DNA from: Ignelater luminosus
Taxonomy: Eukaryota; Arthropoda; Insecta; Coleoptera; Elateridae
Assembly (NCBI GenBank): GCA_011009095.1
Contig: VTPC01007391.1
Coordinates: forward strand, 1 to 64,000
DNA: 64,000 nucleotides
Direction of reading: 5' to 3'
Shown: in pieces, positions 1-13,300 of the stretch
How the letters are laid out: every line of letters starts with the position of its first letter
Numbering within the stretch: the first letter of the stretch is position 1
The notes under the pieces: model-generated
What the model saw: only the letters and a program-made list of their open reading frames with translations
Told to the model about the DNA's origin: nothing
The model's database searches: none
Position numbers and translations under genes: made by a program

Positions 1-1744
1 TATAAATTCAAACCAAAGTTGACTCATAACGTCCAAATCATTTTCAGAATTTCTGCCATTTCCAAAAAACCGTGTAATCATGGTAAAATGTCTATTCATA
101 AATATTAACATAGTTTCAACATTTCTAAGTAGTTTTTTAGTCTTTGCAGAGAAAGAGAGAGAGGGAACGGTAGTATATCGATTAGTATAAATGTCTATGT
201 TCTAATTTTTAACGTTAAACACAACTTTCCTTCATCCTTTGAGCAAATATTTTTACGATTATAGAACTTCTGTCCAAACAACACCCATCTAAATATCCTT
301 CAGTAATTTCAAAAAAAAGGATTGGTTTTCGACCAGTTTTGGCCCTGAGTATAGAACTTTTCGAAAGAATTGTTTTTAAATTGCTAATTGGTTTCTATTT
401 TGGAATCAACTTCTGGCACGACTTTTTTATCCTTTTTCAGCGAATCCAGAAAATGTATTGTTCCTGGAAGTTTTATGGTCAAGCTTATATCCGCAAGTAA
501 AGCTGGCGTTTGACAATTTCTTTTCTAATTTTAAATGTTACTACCAGAATATAAATCCCAAACTGTTTGGCTCACAGTCAACGGCTTAATCCATTGAACT
601 TGCAGCTACTAGTGTCACACAGGGTGTCCCAACAGATATCGTCAGTTGGGAATCGAACATAACTTTATTTGTATTTTTGATTCAGAAAAGCATTATTAAC
701 AAGTCCTTCAATTTACGAATATATCTTTTGGGACACTATATTATCTACAGAAATCCGAAATACTAACATAAATTTGGTTCAATAATTGCAAAAAAGAAAA
801 AAAGTTGTTTTAACTGTTAGAGACTTTACGTCAGCCAATAACAGGCAATTTAAGGCGAGTACTGTTAATAACAGAATTATAGATTAACTTCTGGTGGGCA
901 GTAAATTGTACTTGAGTTAACATGAGAAAACATCTCACAGCTCGTAAAGACCATCTAGAAACATCTAATGATCTACTATTAAAACAAAAAAATATAAGAA
1001 AATAAATGAAATCTTTATAACAACTAGGTTGTAGTTTTCATACCATAGAAAAAACCTTTTGATTGAAATTTTTAGTCTGATGTACTTGCAAGTTTGACTT
1101 TATTATTTTACAATAAAGAATAAACAATAATGCTGTCTTCAAGCATGAGTATTTTCTTTCCTGCGTTTTAATCATGAAACTTACACCTACATGACTTAGA
1201 TTTATGGCTTATGTGTATCACATAGAATAAATTTATATTTTGTTGGTTTCTTGAGGTTTGCTCAGTCAAAAACTACACAAAAAGTACTTGTAGAGTTTTA
1301 TTTTTGAAGTTTCACTGAGATACCTAAAGCTAAGATTATACATATTACTCAAAACGAGATATCTCAACCTTCTCAAAGATCGATCGATTATTTTAAACTG
1401 ACCAACATAAAATGCGTATAGAACAAGACCATTAGTTCATTGTGGCAAATCTTTTTGTCACTGTCTAAGATTGTGATAAATGTTTTCAGCATTTTAATAT
1501 ACGAGTATTTTCGTATAATTAAGTACAAATAATTTATCAGTAGATCCCCGGGGAGGATGCGGTATCTCATTAAAATATAGAAATCAAGTTACAATTATTG
1601 GTTAATCCTATGAGCACAACAATCAAATATATAAATTAGTTGTCAGAAACCAATTCTATTACAATAAATCTTTTTTTTTTCATTACTATAAATCTATAAA
1701 TCCAAATTCGTAACTCAATGTTGAGTGAGGTTATTTTTGAGATT
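1..1744. other. No gene seen
   Basis: This is AT-rich sequence. Apart from the short inverted-repeat element at 617-743 I see no coding, RNA or repeat structure that I can support. Confidence 0.6.
617..743. mobile_element. Very short inverted-repeat element with CAGGGTGTCCC end
   Basis: GTGTCCCAACAGATAT at 624-639 is repeated inverted as ATATCTTTTGGGACAC at 721-736, matching at 15 of 16 positions. The left end reads CACAGGGTGTCCC, the same terminus seen at several other places in the window. It is probably a deleted miniature inverted-repeat transposable element (MITE). Confidence 0.6.
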
Positions 1745-2690
1745 TTGTGATATCAGTCCGGCTTCGAGTGGGGTGAGAGGTAGTCGACCCGATGATGCAC
1801 TAAAGTTGATTAGTAAGCAGCAGTACTTCTTTGACAACTCAACACCCGGATGGAGGTCACGGGTAACAGTTGACAGGACTCCATCTACCGGTACCTTGCG
1901 TTAGGGCAGGCAGAGTTCTATTTTCTCAGCCTCGTCCACAAGGCCTGCTCTGGGGCGAGCAGGTCTCTAGTAACTCCATACTACAATGTTGTTATTCGAA
2001 CTTAAGGCTCCTCGAATGCAACCACCACTCTACATCTGCTGAAATTCAACTTCTGTCCGTCATCCATGGATAATCCCCTTCCCCCTCCCATCCTTTTTCC
2101 GCCAAATCCTCTCGTAGCGCGAATGCGGGGGGTTGTGATCCTGAAAAGAACCGTTTACCACATCTACCCTCATTCCAATTATCACATCAAACTAATCAAA
2201 TCCAATAACCACTAATCATTAATCATTAACCATACCTACCATCAATCAATCAATTATTTATCCACCAACGTTCCATCAACCAATAACTAACACCAACTCC
2301 AATCCCGTCTCAACGCTCCACCACCTACGACATCATCATCCGCCGCCGTCAACTACATCAATATAGAAGTTCACCAAACATGAATTTGATAAAATTAATA
2401 AATCCGATAAAATCAAGAAATCCAATAAAATCAAAAACTCCGACAAAATCAAGATATCCAACCAACCAACTTCAACTCCAAGAATTTAAGAACCGCCGTG
2501 ACGCCAACGACAACCGAAATCCAGGTTCTCAAGCCGACTTTACTACATTGCCTTCAACGACGAAGACACACAACCCCCCACCATCAAACCGAAGCGTCGA
2601 AAATTACGAACAGCATCCATCAATATTCATTCCACGGGCTGAAGAGAGGCCAAAAGGCCTATAAAGCCAGTGCTTAGGCACGAATAGCGA
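1745..2690. other. GC-rich, repeat-like block of unknown class
   Basis: About 0.9 kb of clearly higher GC and CpG content (for example GTAGCGCGAATGCGGGGGGT at 2115-2134) stands in AT-rich DNA. Next comes a C/A-rich stretch poor in G (2160-2340), then a 94-codon reading frame from ATG 2380 to 2664. The frame is proline- and lysine-rich and not recognised. The look is that of an inserted mobile-element 5' region, such as that of a LINE, but no diagnostic domain is visible. Confidence 0.45.
2383..2466 (+). repeat. 18-bp tandem repeat encoding NPIKSR-like hexapeptides
   Basis: Units at 2401-2418, 2419-2436 and 2437-2454 encode NPIKSR, NPIKSK and TPTKSR. Degenerate units lie before (NLIKLI) and after (YPTNQL). 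Base changes between units keep the reading frame. The repeat lies at the start of the small frame in the GC-rich block. Confidence 0.7.
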
Positions 2691-5600
2691 TGATTAACAA
2701 AGGATTTTGTGATTGCAATAAACAAATGAAGCAACGTGGAGGTTTGAGTCGGAAGATCAATCTATTCTGGAACTAAAATGACAAGTACCAATATTTGTTG
2801 ATTTATTTAATTACACTTGGACTGGAGCCGATCGCAAGGTTTTATTCTTGATTCTTCAATTGGCGTTTTAAAAGTGCTGTTTCTGCATTCAAGGCGTTTT
2901 TAGAAAATGGTATTCTCAGTATTTGGCTTTTGAAGAAAAAAATACAAAACTGATTAAAATGTAGTAAGTTACCCAATAGCTTTCCTAGTTTACATGCAAT
3001 TTTCATCGTTTGATAAAAGTTACAATAATATTTTGTCTTCAAACAGGAAACGACAAGGAAAGCGAGCTCTGTAGCGTATCTCATGTATGGTCTGATTTGG
3101 ATCTGACATTGAGCAGATCTCTGTAACACGATGATATTGTATTTAGTTTAATCTTTATTGAATTTTAAAAACTGCTCTTGCTTTAGCGAGCATGGTCGAT
3201 CGGGAAACATGAACTCAAATTTCCCAAATATGAACTATCAAACTATGGAGCTCAGTCTAATAACTACAAAAAATTAAATGGTTTCCTATTGTACCAGAAT
3301 TATTAGTTGTCACCGCCCGACATACTCAACATCATTTGGGTATACTGACAATGAGATTAGTGTTTCAATGTGATCATTGCGAATTTTGTTTTTGATATTG
3401 TTAAGGGATCTTGAAATTCTATTATTTAATATATCATTTAAATAAAAATAAACAAACAAGAGCAAAGATAACAATATAATGTACTTCATAACACTACTAG
3501 GTCAAGTCTATTTTTACCAAATGTGGCTGCCTTGTTTATATCACAACATGGAGCAATTTTCAAGTTGCAGCTGCGAGGTTTTATGCATAATCAGCAAGAA
3601 GAAAAAGAATTGTCCATAGAAATTCACCTTTCAGTATTGTGGTTATTAGCAGAGTTATTGGGTCTTTTACATATTATTTGAGGCCTGCCGTTTTAAAGGT
3701 TAGCGTTGATTTCAGTTATAATAAATAATTGAAAATACATTTAAACTATCTTTTCTTTAAAAACAATTATATTTTTTGATTAAATCTTCAGAGGTTCAGA
3801 AGTTTTCTTCATTTGCCTAAAAGTTATTTCTTACTTTGATTAAAACCTACACAACCCACAAGATCTTCACTTTGATTATTATTTTCTGTTAACCATATGA
3901 CGTACTATATGTTAACAAAATTTTGTTCCGCTACTAAGGAATTAGGTACCACGAATAAATCGCCTAAATCCAAAACCAACAAATCAGTGTTTCCCAAGCC
4001 ACTCTTCTGAGGTGATCTTTCCAATTAGTCCGTCTTTTCTTGACTTTTATCTCTAGAAAATAGAAGTGACCTTTTCTGTCATTACATAACATACTCTAAA
4101 ATAATGTCTGTGGTATTATTTCTGTTCTTCGACTGTTCTGTTTTATAATTTATGCATCTAATTAATATTTGTGGTTAATTGTAAGATTAATCTATTTAAA
4201 GAATAGTTTGACCAAATCAAATGAATAATGGGGACTTCTTGGGCATTCTACAAGCAAGTACTGAGTAAAATCGATAACCATCATTAGTTAAGTGTTGGAA
4301 ACTACTAGAACAACATATTTCAATTAAACAATACGCAATATGATTATCGCAAGTTTCTTGAGAATAAAATTATTTATTCTTAGAACTTTGCTATACTAAA
4401 ATTTCGCACGTGAATTACATTTTTTTTCTTAATTAAGATTTAATGCAGTAGCTAATGAAGTGCTAAACAAGTGTGTTTTATCATTCGAACTGTTTTAAAA
4501 TAAGCAAACCGTGCATCAGTAACACAGTTAAATATTCTTATAAATTTCTGTTTATATCAAAAACTTATTTTTCTATTAAATCGCAACAATCTGCAGTTCT
4601 CTACGTCGTAGGTCGTTGAGCAAGTAGAGGCAACACGCCAGTTGTTTTAATAAGAGAGAATCTTTTATCAACAAATGCGTGAATTTAATATGATATTCTC
4701 TTGATTATTTCGTGTCAAGCATCTGAAATTTAATCAAACCAATAAACAGAATAGAAAACAAATGATTGCATAGACAAAAACAAAACGATAAAATAATGTA
4801 CTCATAATTTCTCTTATGCAGTGTACAAAGCTCGGACCACGGATTGACCTTTTCTTTCTCTTTTATTATCGTCCTACACTGCATATTCATGTATTATTTC
4901 TTTGAAAAACAATGAATAATATTTGCACGAATTTAATAAAATTTAAAAATGAGAAAATGACAAGAAGATTACAGGTGATTTCTTTTTATAAAAAAGCTTC
5001 TTAAACATTTTAATCATATTTTCAGATTAAAAATAAAAATTACTATCTAAATCAGCTTCCTTGCTGAAATATTTAAAACATTAAAATCTACGTGATATCT
5101 TTACTAAAACCGTTTAAAAACATTGATTTTGTATCAAAAATTTGTATTTAACCTCGGTAAGGACATCAGCAATGAAATAATTATTCACAACAGTATAAAA
5201 CCATTTTAAATCTTCCCCATCCAACTAAACTTGTTGTGCTGTAACGTAATTACAGTTTACGCAATTTAAAAATAATTTAGAGAAATTTATTCTGATAGAA
5301 TTGACAATTTTCTTTTGTAAATATTGTATGCACATATACATTGAAATAAACTAATGTTCGAGGTGAATGACTGAATTGTCCGACCCAAAAACTTAAAAAA
5401 AAATGTCGAAAGTTACTGTGTAAAAATATATTAAGTCCGGAAATACATACTAACTAAATACACACCAAAAAGACAGACTGCTATTTTTATTTTAAAAATT
5501 CTAAACTACCTTGAACTCCCACCTACGTTATACGCATTTATGCAAACATTATTGGAGTATTTGGTATTTTTGTCAGTTTTTTTACGTGTTACACGCGTAA

Positions 5601-7149
5601 AACAATTCATTCATTATTTATGTACATTTTTGAATTTGTTCTTAATAAATATTCCGAGTACGTATAGATGTCCTTCTGGTCGTTCGGAAAAATAAAGTCG
5701 GAAGTTAATAAGGAAGTCATTTTAATAACAGTTTTATGTTTTTATTTTCAATTTTTCACTTCATTAATATTTTCTAGGTTAAATCTGTTTCAGACAAAAC
5801 TAACAAAAAGTTTCTTTTGGAGAAGCGTTATTTGAAAACAGTCAATTTCCGGTATAGTGCAAATCAAAACATTAATGACCACTTAAAATTCTGATTGTTG
5901 TTCTAGTTAGGTTTGATCAAAACCTAAAATTTGAAACCAAATTACACCATGTATTGAATGTTAATGTGCAGCTATCCCGTTGCGTGTTTTCTCCAAAAAA
6001 TGACATTCAACTTTTTCATTATAAAGAATATAAACCATTGCGTCATTACTGTTAAGTAGTTTACTACTTTTTTAATATTTAGGGCTTTCTTTGAACATAT
6101 TAAGGTTTAAACAAATCTGATGAGATACAGATAAATATTCCAGAAAATTTTGCGTATACTAATAAATCAGATCTATTAAAAATAATCCCACTACACGATT
6201 TTTTCCTATCATATCCAAACACGCAAACATGTGTTCCATTTTATTTTTCCAGTAACGTCATTAACTCAAAGTCCACTGCTTAAAGAGATTTTAATCAATT
6301 TGTACTTATGAAAATTAAGAAAAAAACTACATCTGGTACTTAGAATAGAAGGTTTTCTTTTCCTAACTGACTCATGTTTTGAGAAGTAGCAGTTTTTGTT
6401 GATACGCAATCTAGCTGACTCTCACTTTCTGACTTTGGAATAAATTATTTAATTTTCCCGCTAGTCAATTGATTTTTATAAATCAGAAATGCACAGTAAT
6501 TTCTATCCTTAGAAATATGTGTTTATTCCTGTAATCAATTTACCTACTGGAGTCTTCCACTTAATTGTTTATTGACTTCAGGACCTACAAAAAGGCAATT
6601 TGTAGATGATTAAGCGTTTTCAAATAAACATGATTAGTTGTTTGCGCTCTAGTTAACTATTAACTAGATACAAAATTATAGTGAAACTGACATTTTTATG
6701 ATATATAAATTAGGAGACAAATTAATAATGTAAATACGTTACTAATTAAAATTTGAGCAACAAACAAACAATCAAATTCATATTGATCAATAAGTAAAAA
6801 TTTTTTATTTGAGTTTCATACAGAAAACGTTTTCAGATACCCTAGTTCTTCATGTATTACTATTAATAATTTTTTTTCAACAAAAACTGTTTCAAAATCC
6901 AAGAATTTCTCGTTTGTTTGTAGGATTGCACAATTACCGTTACATTTCTAGATTTATTGTGACGTAAGTAACTAGATATAAACATTCTTTGTTTTTCCTC
7001 AGGAAAACTTGTTTAATCTTTTCTTCAGTTTTTTGCGTAATTTCAATGAACATTTCTTTATTTACACTTAATGAGCTTAGAGATAAAGGTTCTACTGATA
7101 AAGATGTGTCATCCGTACCATCAATAGTAAATAGCAGTCTATTAGTCTA
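2691..7149. other. No gene seen
   Basis: This is AT-rich sequence with only short, unrecognised open frames (the longest, 95 codons at 2842-3129 minus, has no domain). Nothing else can be supported. Confidence 0.6.
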
Positions 7150-7600
7150 GAAGTGAGTTTTGACAATAATTTGCATGTATTACGTCATCGTCAAGAACGA
7201 ATCCCATTGGAAGGTGTTCTTAAGAAATTAGAAATGCGTGATCCACGGCAATTTTTTGCACGATCTGCCGGTTATTCTACTATCATTTTACATCCAATGG
7301 ATTTTCGTACAATTCCCCAAAAAGTTAAAGAAAATCAGTATACAAATTTATAAAACTTCATCTCTGATATATAGTACAACCATGTTGATACTATTTATTA
7401 CAAAGTTAGTAAGAAACTCTTACGTGTTTACATACATCTACCTTAATAATTCACAACCACTTTTGGAAGAAGAAATTACATTAACTCATAATCTGATAGA
7501 TATTGTAAAACTAGTAAATCATGAGGATAAGATCATCCATAAAGCTTTTGGTGCAGCATTACCGCCTAAAGTGGAAGTTAATTTCACGAATGTGCCAGGA
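7150..7600 (+). pseudogene. Broken BRD7/BRD9-type bromodomain sequence
   Basis: Translations around 7183-7352 read RQERIPLEGVLKKLEMRDPRQFF, then AGYSTIILHPMDFRTI and VKENQYTNL. After a stop come NFISDI and YNHVDTIYYKVSKKLLR (to about 7420). These match the bromodomain of BRD7/BRD9 proteins, chromatin readers of the SWI/SNF (PBAF/ncBAF) complexes. The ZA-loop segment that should read PVTDxIAPGYS is shortened to SAGYS. The stretch between the QNF and YNHVDT parts, which normally holds DFKLMCDNA, is also shortened and interrupted by stops. Later frame text (LEEEITLTHNLID) may be a downstream part of the same protein. This is best read as a decayed, possibly processed, copy of a host gene. The functional gene is not in the window. 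Confidence 0.75.
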
Positions 7601-9329
7601 CTTTTCTTTTTTTTAATAATCCATTACCCTTCGCCCATTAGGAATCATGTGAGTGGAACCACTGTAAACAAATATACAAAAAAGAACAGAAACCAAAACA
7701 ATAACAAACGCATATGGATACAGAAAATAATAAAAGTTTGTTCATATTGTAACCAACTTGTTTGGTAGCTCTCTTTAACCATATGGCATGAAAGAAGTCT
7801 TTCGGTTTGCAACATAAGTGATTTTGCAATAATATAATAATAAACACAAAGAAAAGGTACATCTTACTTTCGAAATATGAAATTTGATACCTTACAAAAT
7901 AATTCTTTAAAGTCACCCTACTACATTATGCGTAAATCAATGAGATCGGCCCACCGTTTCTTAAGTTAGATAATTTTAAACTGTGATTGACAGATTTGAA
8001 ACTTAACTTCCTTCTTGGTTTTTTTTCTTGGTTATTCTCTTTTCTCCTTATTAATTAAGCTTCAAACTCTAATTCGACATGCTTCTTACTCAAAAGTCGT
8101 TATACTTACTATCAAGAACTACAAACTTGGAAATGTTTGCTTGCAGATTAGTTGTTAATGCTCACTTTCTAATTCTCTCCTGTAAATTCATTTATAGTGA
8201 ATCTTGAGCTTTAGACAGTGTAGCAAATTAGTACACAGTTAAAATAATTAGAACTCGAAAAGTTTGAGGATTGCTTATTGATTTCTTGTCATTATGATTT
8301 TCAGAAATAGGCAACACACAGAGACCTTGACTCCGGAAGGCAATAGCTAACCACTGAGCATACTTTCCCAGAGATCATGAAAAGAAAGGCTAAACTCCTC
8401 TAAAGTAAGAGGCAGATACTAGAATTTAATTTCCAACTGCTATGTATTGTCAATGTCATATGAAATGGGTTAGATATTGTTAGAAATTGAAACTCAGAAT
8501 TAATTTTTTTGAACATTCTGCATACCATTTTCAAATATACCAGTAATCCGTTAACTATAACTTTAAGACAGTTGCCGAGCAGTTAGAGACTATCTACTAC
8601 ATTTTCTATAATCATATCCACTTAAAAATGTCTCTTTAACGATAGATGATGGAGGAGATGGTATTAGGAGAATCGAACGTCTTCTTGGCAGAAAGAGAGG
8701 AAAGGAAAAGGAAATAGTTATCATTTCCCACAAACCTTTAATTTATTGCTCACAAACATTAACCACAAAAAACTCAAAAATTAACTCTCTCAATCAGTCG
8801 GTAGACATCGTGGACTACTTTGTTGGTGATGCATCTAGACCTAAACTCCTCTGATTATGCATTTCTTTTTATAGAAAGTATTTACAGATAGCAAACTGAA
8901 AGCGAGTAAAGAAAATTGAGAGCCTTCTAACCATAATTTTTTTGGTCAGAATCATCAGTTACTCGTTTCTTAGAAATACCAATTTATCTGGGAATAGGTA
9001 AAAATCAGCAAACCTGTGTGTAGGAATTTGTTATCACAGATGCAAACAAAAGAAAAAATTAAAAGTTAAAATTTGTTGTGTTACAAAATACAATTGTTGG
9101 AAATGTCTAAAACTAAACGGTAAAAAGAAAGATATTATGACGAACAACCTGAATCTTGAAACTATAAGACAATGAAATAAAGAAATGCGTGAAGTTACTG
9201 AGTTGGACATAATAAGCCAGAAGTTTTCAGAATTGGTGCAATGAAGTTACAAAGTGTTGGGTTATATTTGTTTTTCTTATATTGCTTGTATTAATTGACC
9301 ATAGGTAAGTACATGCATATGATTTGTAA

Positions 9330-10340
9330 CAATGACCGTTACAATCTCAAATCTTAAATTTAAAGCCTTTGTAGTGTGTGCGTCTTTATTGATTCAAGTA
9401 GACTTTGTTCAAATTAGAAAAGAAACATTGTCTTCACAGTTGATATTCAGAGGTTGTCTTACTAGGTCCATATCTGAAATAAATATAGGAACAGCCGAAG
9501 GCCTCTGTGATGGAAAGAAAATAATGAAGTGAAAGAATCTCAGATGGTTTATTGACATCAGCACTGAAAGAAATTTTGGAGAATAGTAGAACTGAAGGAA
9601 TAAAAGACTTGTCGTTAGACTTGAATGAGAATTAGTTAGAAATAAGAGAATATTGTGATTATTGTAGAATCAAAACTAATATTTGCTACCAAGATTTAAA
9701 AAATTAAAAAAAGAGTGCAAAGGGAGCAGTTTCAAGAACTTTAGTGTCAGTCTATAACTCCCTAGGATTTTTAAAAAAACTTTACTGTAGAAGGAAAAAT
9801 AATAGTTCAAGAAATCTGGCAATCAGAAAACAAGAGTGGGATGATGAGTTAGAAGAAGACATGAGGGTAAGTGAACGAAATGGTTAAAAGAGCTAGAAAA
9901 TTTAAAAAATATGAAAATATCTAGGTACTTAGGTACTTTTGTACAGAAATTGGTGAAAAGATACTTTAGTTCTTTATTATAAGTTAGTTAAAAGTGTGCC
10001 CCCTCAGTCTTGTTCTAATTCATCGGTCGACTTGAATCACAGACAACAATCATAGCAAGTAGACTAAGAAGGTTCGTAATAAAACATCATAGCATAATAA
10101 TTAATTACCCTATTTTATTAAATCTGTTTTAGGTTGGCTTAAATCACAAATTCAAAGCATTTGTCAGCAAAAGAATCAAAGAAAAGAAGAAACTACCAAC
10201 ATCAACGACTTGTATTGGATATTAGCCTCTAATGTGGCAGACGATGTCACGAAAAGTAAAAGAATTGATTGGTCAATAAACAACTAACTTTTTGAAAGAA
10301 AAAGAAAGGAAGAGACAAGAAATAACAACTTTTATTCAAT
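9330..10340 (+). mobile_element. BEL/Pao LTR-retroelement fossil, part of the pol region
   Basis: The plus strand keeps scattered resemblance to the part of BEL/Pao pol that follows the reverse transcriptase and includes the RNase H region. One block around 9800-9900 has an EIWQ..WDDELEED-like pattern, and another around 10140-10260 has an ASNVADDVTKSKR-like pattern. The element is broken in many places. I see no LTRs at either end, so the limits are approximate and only a fragment remains. It looks old. Confidence 0.65.
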
Positions 10341-13300
10341 ACACCTCTCTGAAATAAAAAATAGTTTTTGGGTGTACATGCAGGTTTTAAATTCTTACCG
10401 GATGTCGTAAAATTTTCCTCATGGTTAAAATTAATAAAATCACCATCTTGGATATTGAGTATTCTTTAAATTAGAAGAAGACTAAAGCTTCCGACGGGAC
10501 TTTTGGGTAGTGAACACTTTGAAGCAGAAAGGCAGTGGATAATTTTTTGAAGATACATAGTACAAAAATTTGAAAAAAAAAATAAAATAAGTTTCAAAAT
10601 CAAACAAAGCCAGTCTTAGGCGAAGAAGGTACACTAACAATAAAAGAACAATTAGCGGTTTCATAAGATTTAGAAAGGCATACAAGACACCCAATAATTA
10701 TGCCCCACAAATACTACCGAATAAAGCTTCAATCAATTACCGCCAAAAAATTAGCCAATCAAAATCAAAATTTAGTGTACAATGAGCTGAGACAAAGTTA
10801 TCATGCAATAGAACTCAGAGCAGTAGTTTGAAGTAGCTGGAATTTTTGTTTACAATGTAAGAAAGCAAAGCCTACCACTCTTGAAATGGCTTTCTCCATT
10901 TAACTTTGTAAAACCATTTACATTTGCCGCTTTGGATTTTTTTCGGCTATGAAAGTTACTATCGGTAGAAGACGAGAGAAAATGTATGCTGTTATTTTCA
11001 TATGTTTGAGTGTGTAACTGGCAAGTTCATTATCATCTGACTCAGTTATCATGACCATCAAGAAAAAACGACCTGTTATCAAATTGGGAAATGAATAGAT
11101 CAGTTTTTGGGTAGAAGAATGTTAACTTTGTTATCATCAATGTTAAGACACATTATATAGTGTTTGATTTCTGTGACTTGGTATTTTTCTTAAATGTAAT
11201 AAATAATAATAGGAAACTGTCAAAATAAAAACATTTAAAAAGGTCAATCTTTTTTTACTTATCAGTATAAGATTATTACGCAGTAGCTTCAACATATCTA
11301 AAATTGAATTTAGTTTAAGAATTCTAGAATGAGCCCTGGTTTAGAAAGTCAACCGGTATTAAATCTTGTGGTGATGGGTTTTGCAGTTCAAATTTTGTTT
11401 GAGTATTTACTGTGTTTTACTTTAGTTTTTAGTTGGTATAGAATTACATAATTTTGGGTTTTCAGTGACAATCCACAGATGTGTACTTTCTTAAGATCTC
11501 AATATCCCTGTTATTTTCAACGGTACATCCCACCTCTGAAGGTTTGTACTGCTACTGTGTAAATAATTACTTTATGAGACTTTTTCAATTATCATAGTTA
11601 TTGGGTACTAAAACGACCAACACGCAAGTACCTTGTAGTTACGATAGGACAACATAAGAGACATTTTGCTAATTTTGGTATCCAATGAATTTTAAAAAAG
11701 TATGATACAATAGCGTTTAAAATGTAGGTGCATACAAGGTAGGTACTAACTTCTTCATTTTTTACGCTTAATAATACCTAGTTGAGAAAAATGAGAAACT
11801 GGTTCTTGACTTAATATCAAGCTTCAAAATGTCTTGTGGTGGTCATTTGCTACTATCTCAGCTACTACTTTGATTTTATAAAATTCATTGAAAGAAGAAT
11901 GTTACGCAGATTTACATTTCAAGGGAATTAGTCTTAATTCTTAAGGAAACAAGTAGAAAGCTGCTCAAAATAAAATTGTGGTTTTTTTATATTGTAGCTC
12001 AAGATATTTTTCCATTTCTTAATTCTTCACTTTTCTTAAATAATTAAATTAATTACTATAATGATCTGAATGTTTTGCAAGCCGAGAATATTACTTGAAG
12101 TACAATTTATCTTTTCAGGTTTACTATGGGCATATCATCGTCATTTCTAAACAGGTAAAACTATGCGTGATTTCCAATTATTAATTTAACTTGCAAATCG
12201 GGTTCTGCTCTCCATTAACCACAAAGAATTCATTCGCGCTAAAAGCTTAATTCTGCTTGTTTCTTTATTTTTACATTTTTTTTGTAAATAAAAATGATAT
12301 CAAAATTATTTTCTAGAAATTGATAAAATAACTATAGAATAGAACTGAAGGTATAGTGAAGAGTTTTTATTGTGAGAGGTATTATTCCTATTTATTGTTT
12401 TTGTCGTTGCTTTTTATGTAATTTTATTTCCGTGTAAAAGTGAAACATGTAAAATGTTCTTCGTAGTATTATTACTATAAAATTTTTAATTTTTTTATTG
12501 TTATGTAAGTACCAAAAGTTAACTAAAACAAAATAAGAATTAATGACCTGTACAAGAATGATTAGGTATATTTAAGGAGTGACTAATCCTGAAAACTTTT
12601 ACCAGCTATTTTTAGTTACAAAAAGTGATCATCAAATGTTTGCAAAACACCAACACTTCTTCCTTCATTGATTAATCATGAATTAGTTCAGATTACAAAT
12701 TCAAAATTTAAAAAAAGATGAAACTATTAATTTGAAGTTTCAGATTTTCAGAGCCATCGGAAAATTTACCATTAATATTAGCGATAATTTGGAATAAAAT
12801 AGGGCTAACTCATGATGATTTTTGACGTCATCGCATCTATTAGTAAAAATCACAATTAATAATTATCGGAATCAATCTCCAAAGATTCTGTAACTTCCCA
12901 TTTATTATAAAATTTCCCGACTAGCACTAAGAAATTATTTCTATTGCGTCAACTGATCTTGGTTTTGATTAATTATTTAAATTAACATCTTAAACTGTTA
13001 TAATTTCATATAAGGCGATTCCAAGTTCAACCTCACAGGAGAGGCGTAAGGAAAATCTTCCTGGGGTTATATGACTCATGAGTCGCGCGCGATGTTCGGG
13101 AGTGCGGTATTTGGCGGGTGAGTTTTGTGGCATGTAGTTGTCGGCGGTCATTCTGCGTATTTTCATTTGACATGTATGAATCATTATATTTACAGCTGTT
13201 TTATAATAATAAAAGTGCAATTTTAGTCAGACGCCTTAATTATTATTTAATATAACTGCAGAAAACTTTTGTTTTGTTTATTCCCATCAAAAATTTAATA

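Noticed and set aside
2380-2664. 94-codon frame as a host gene
   Set aside because: It lies in a repeat-like GC-rich block with tandem units and matches no known family, so it is described only as part of that block.
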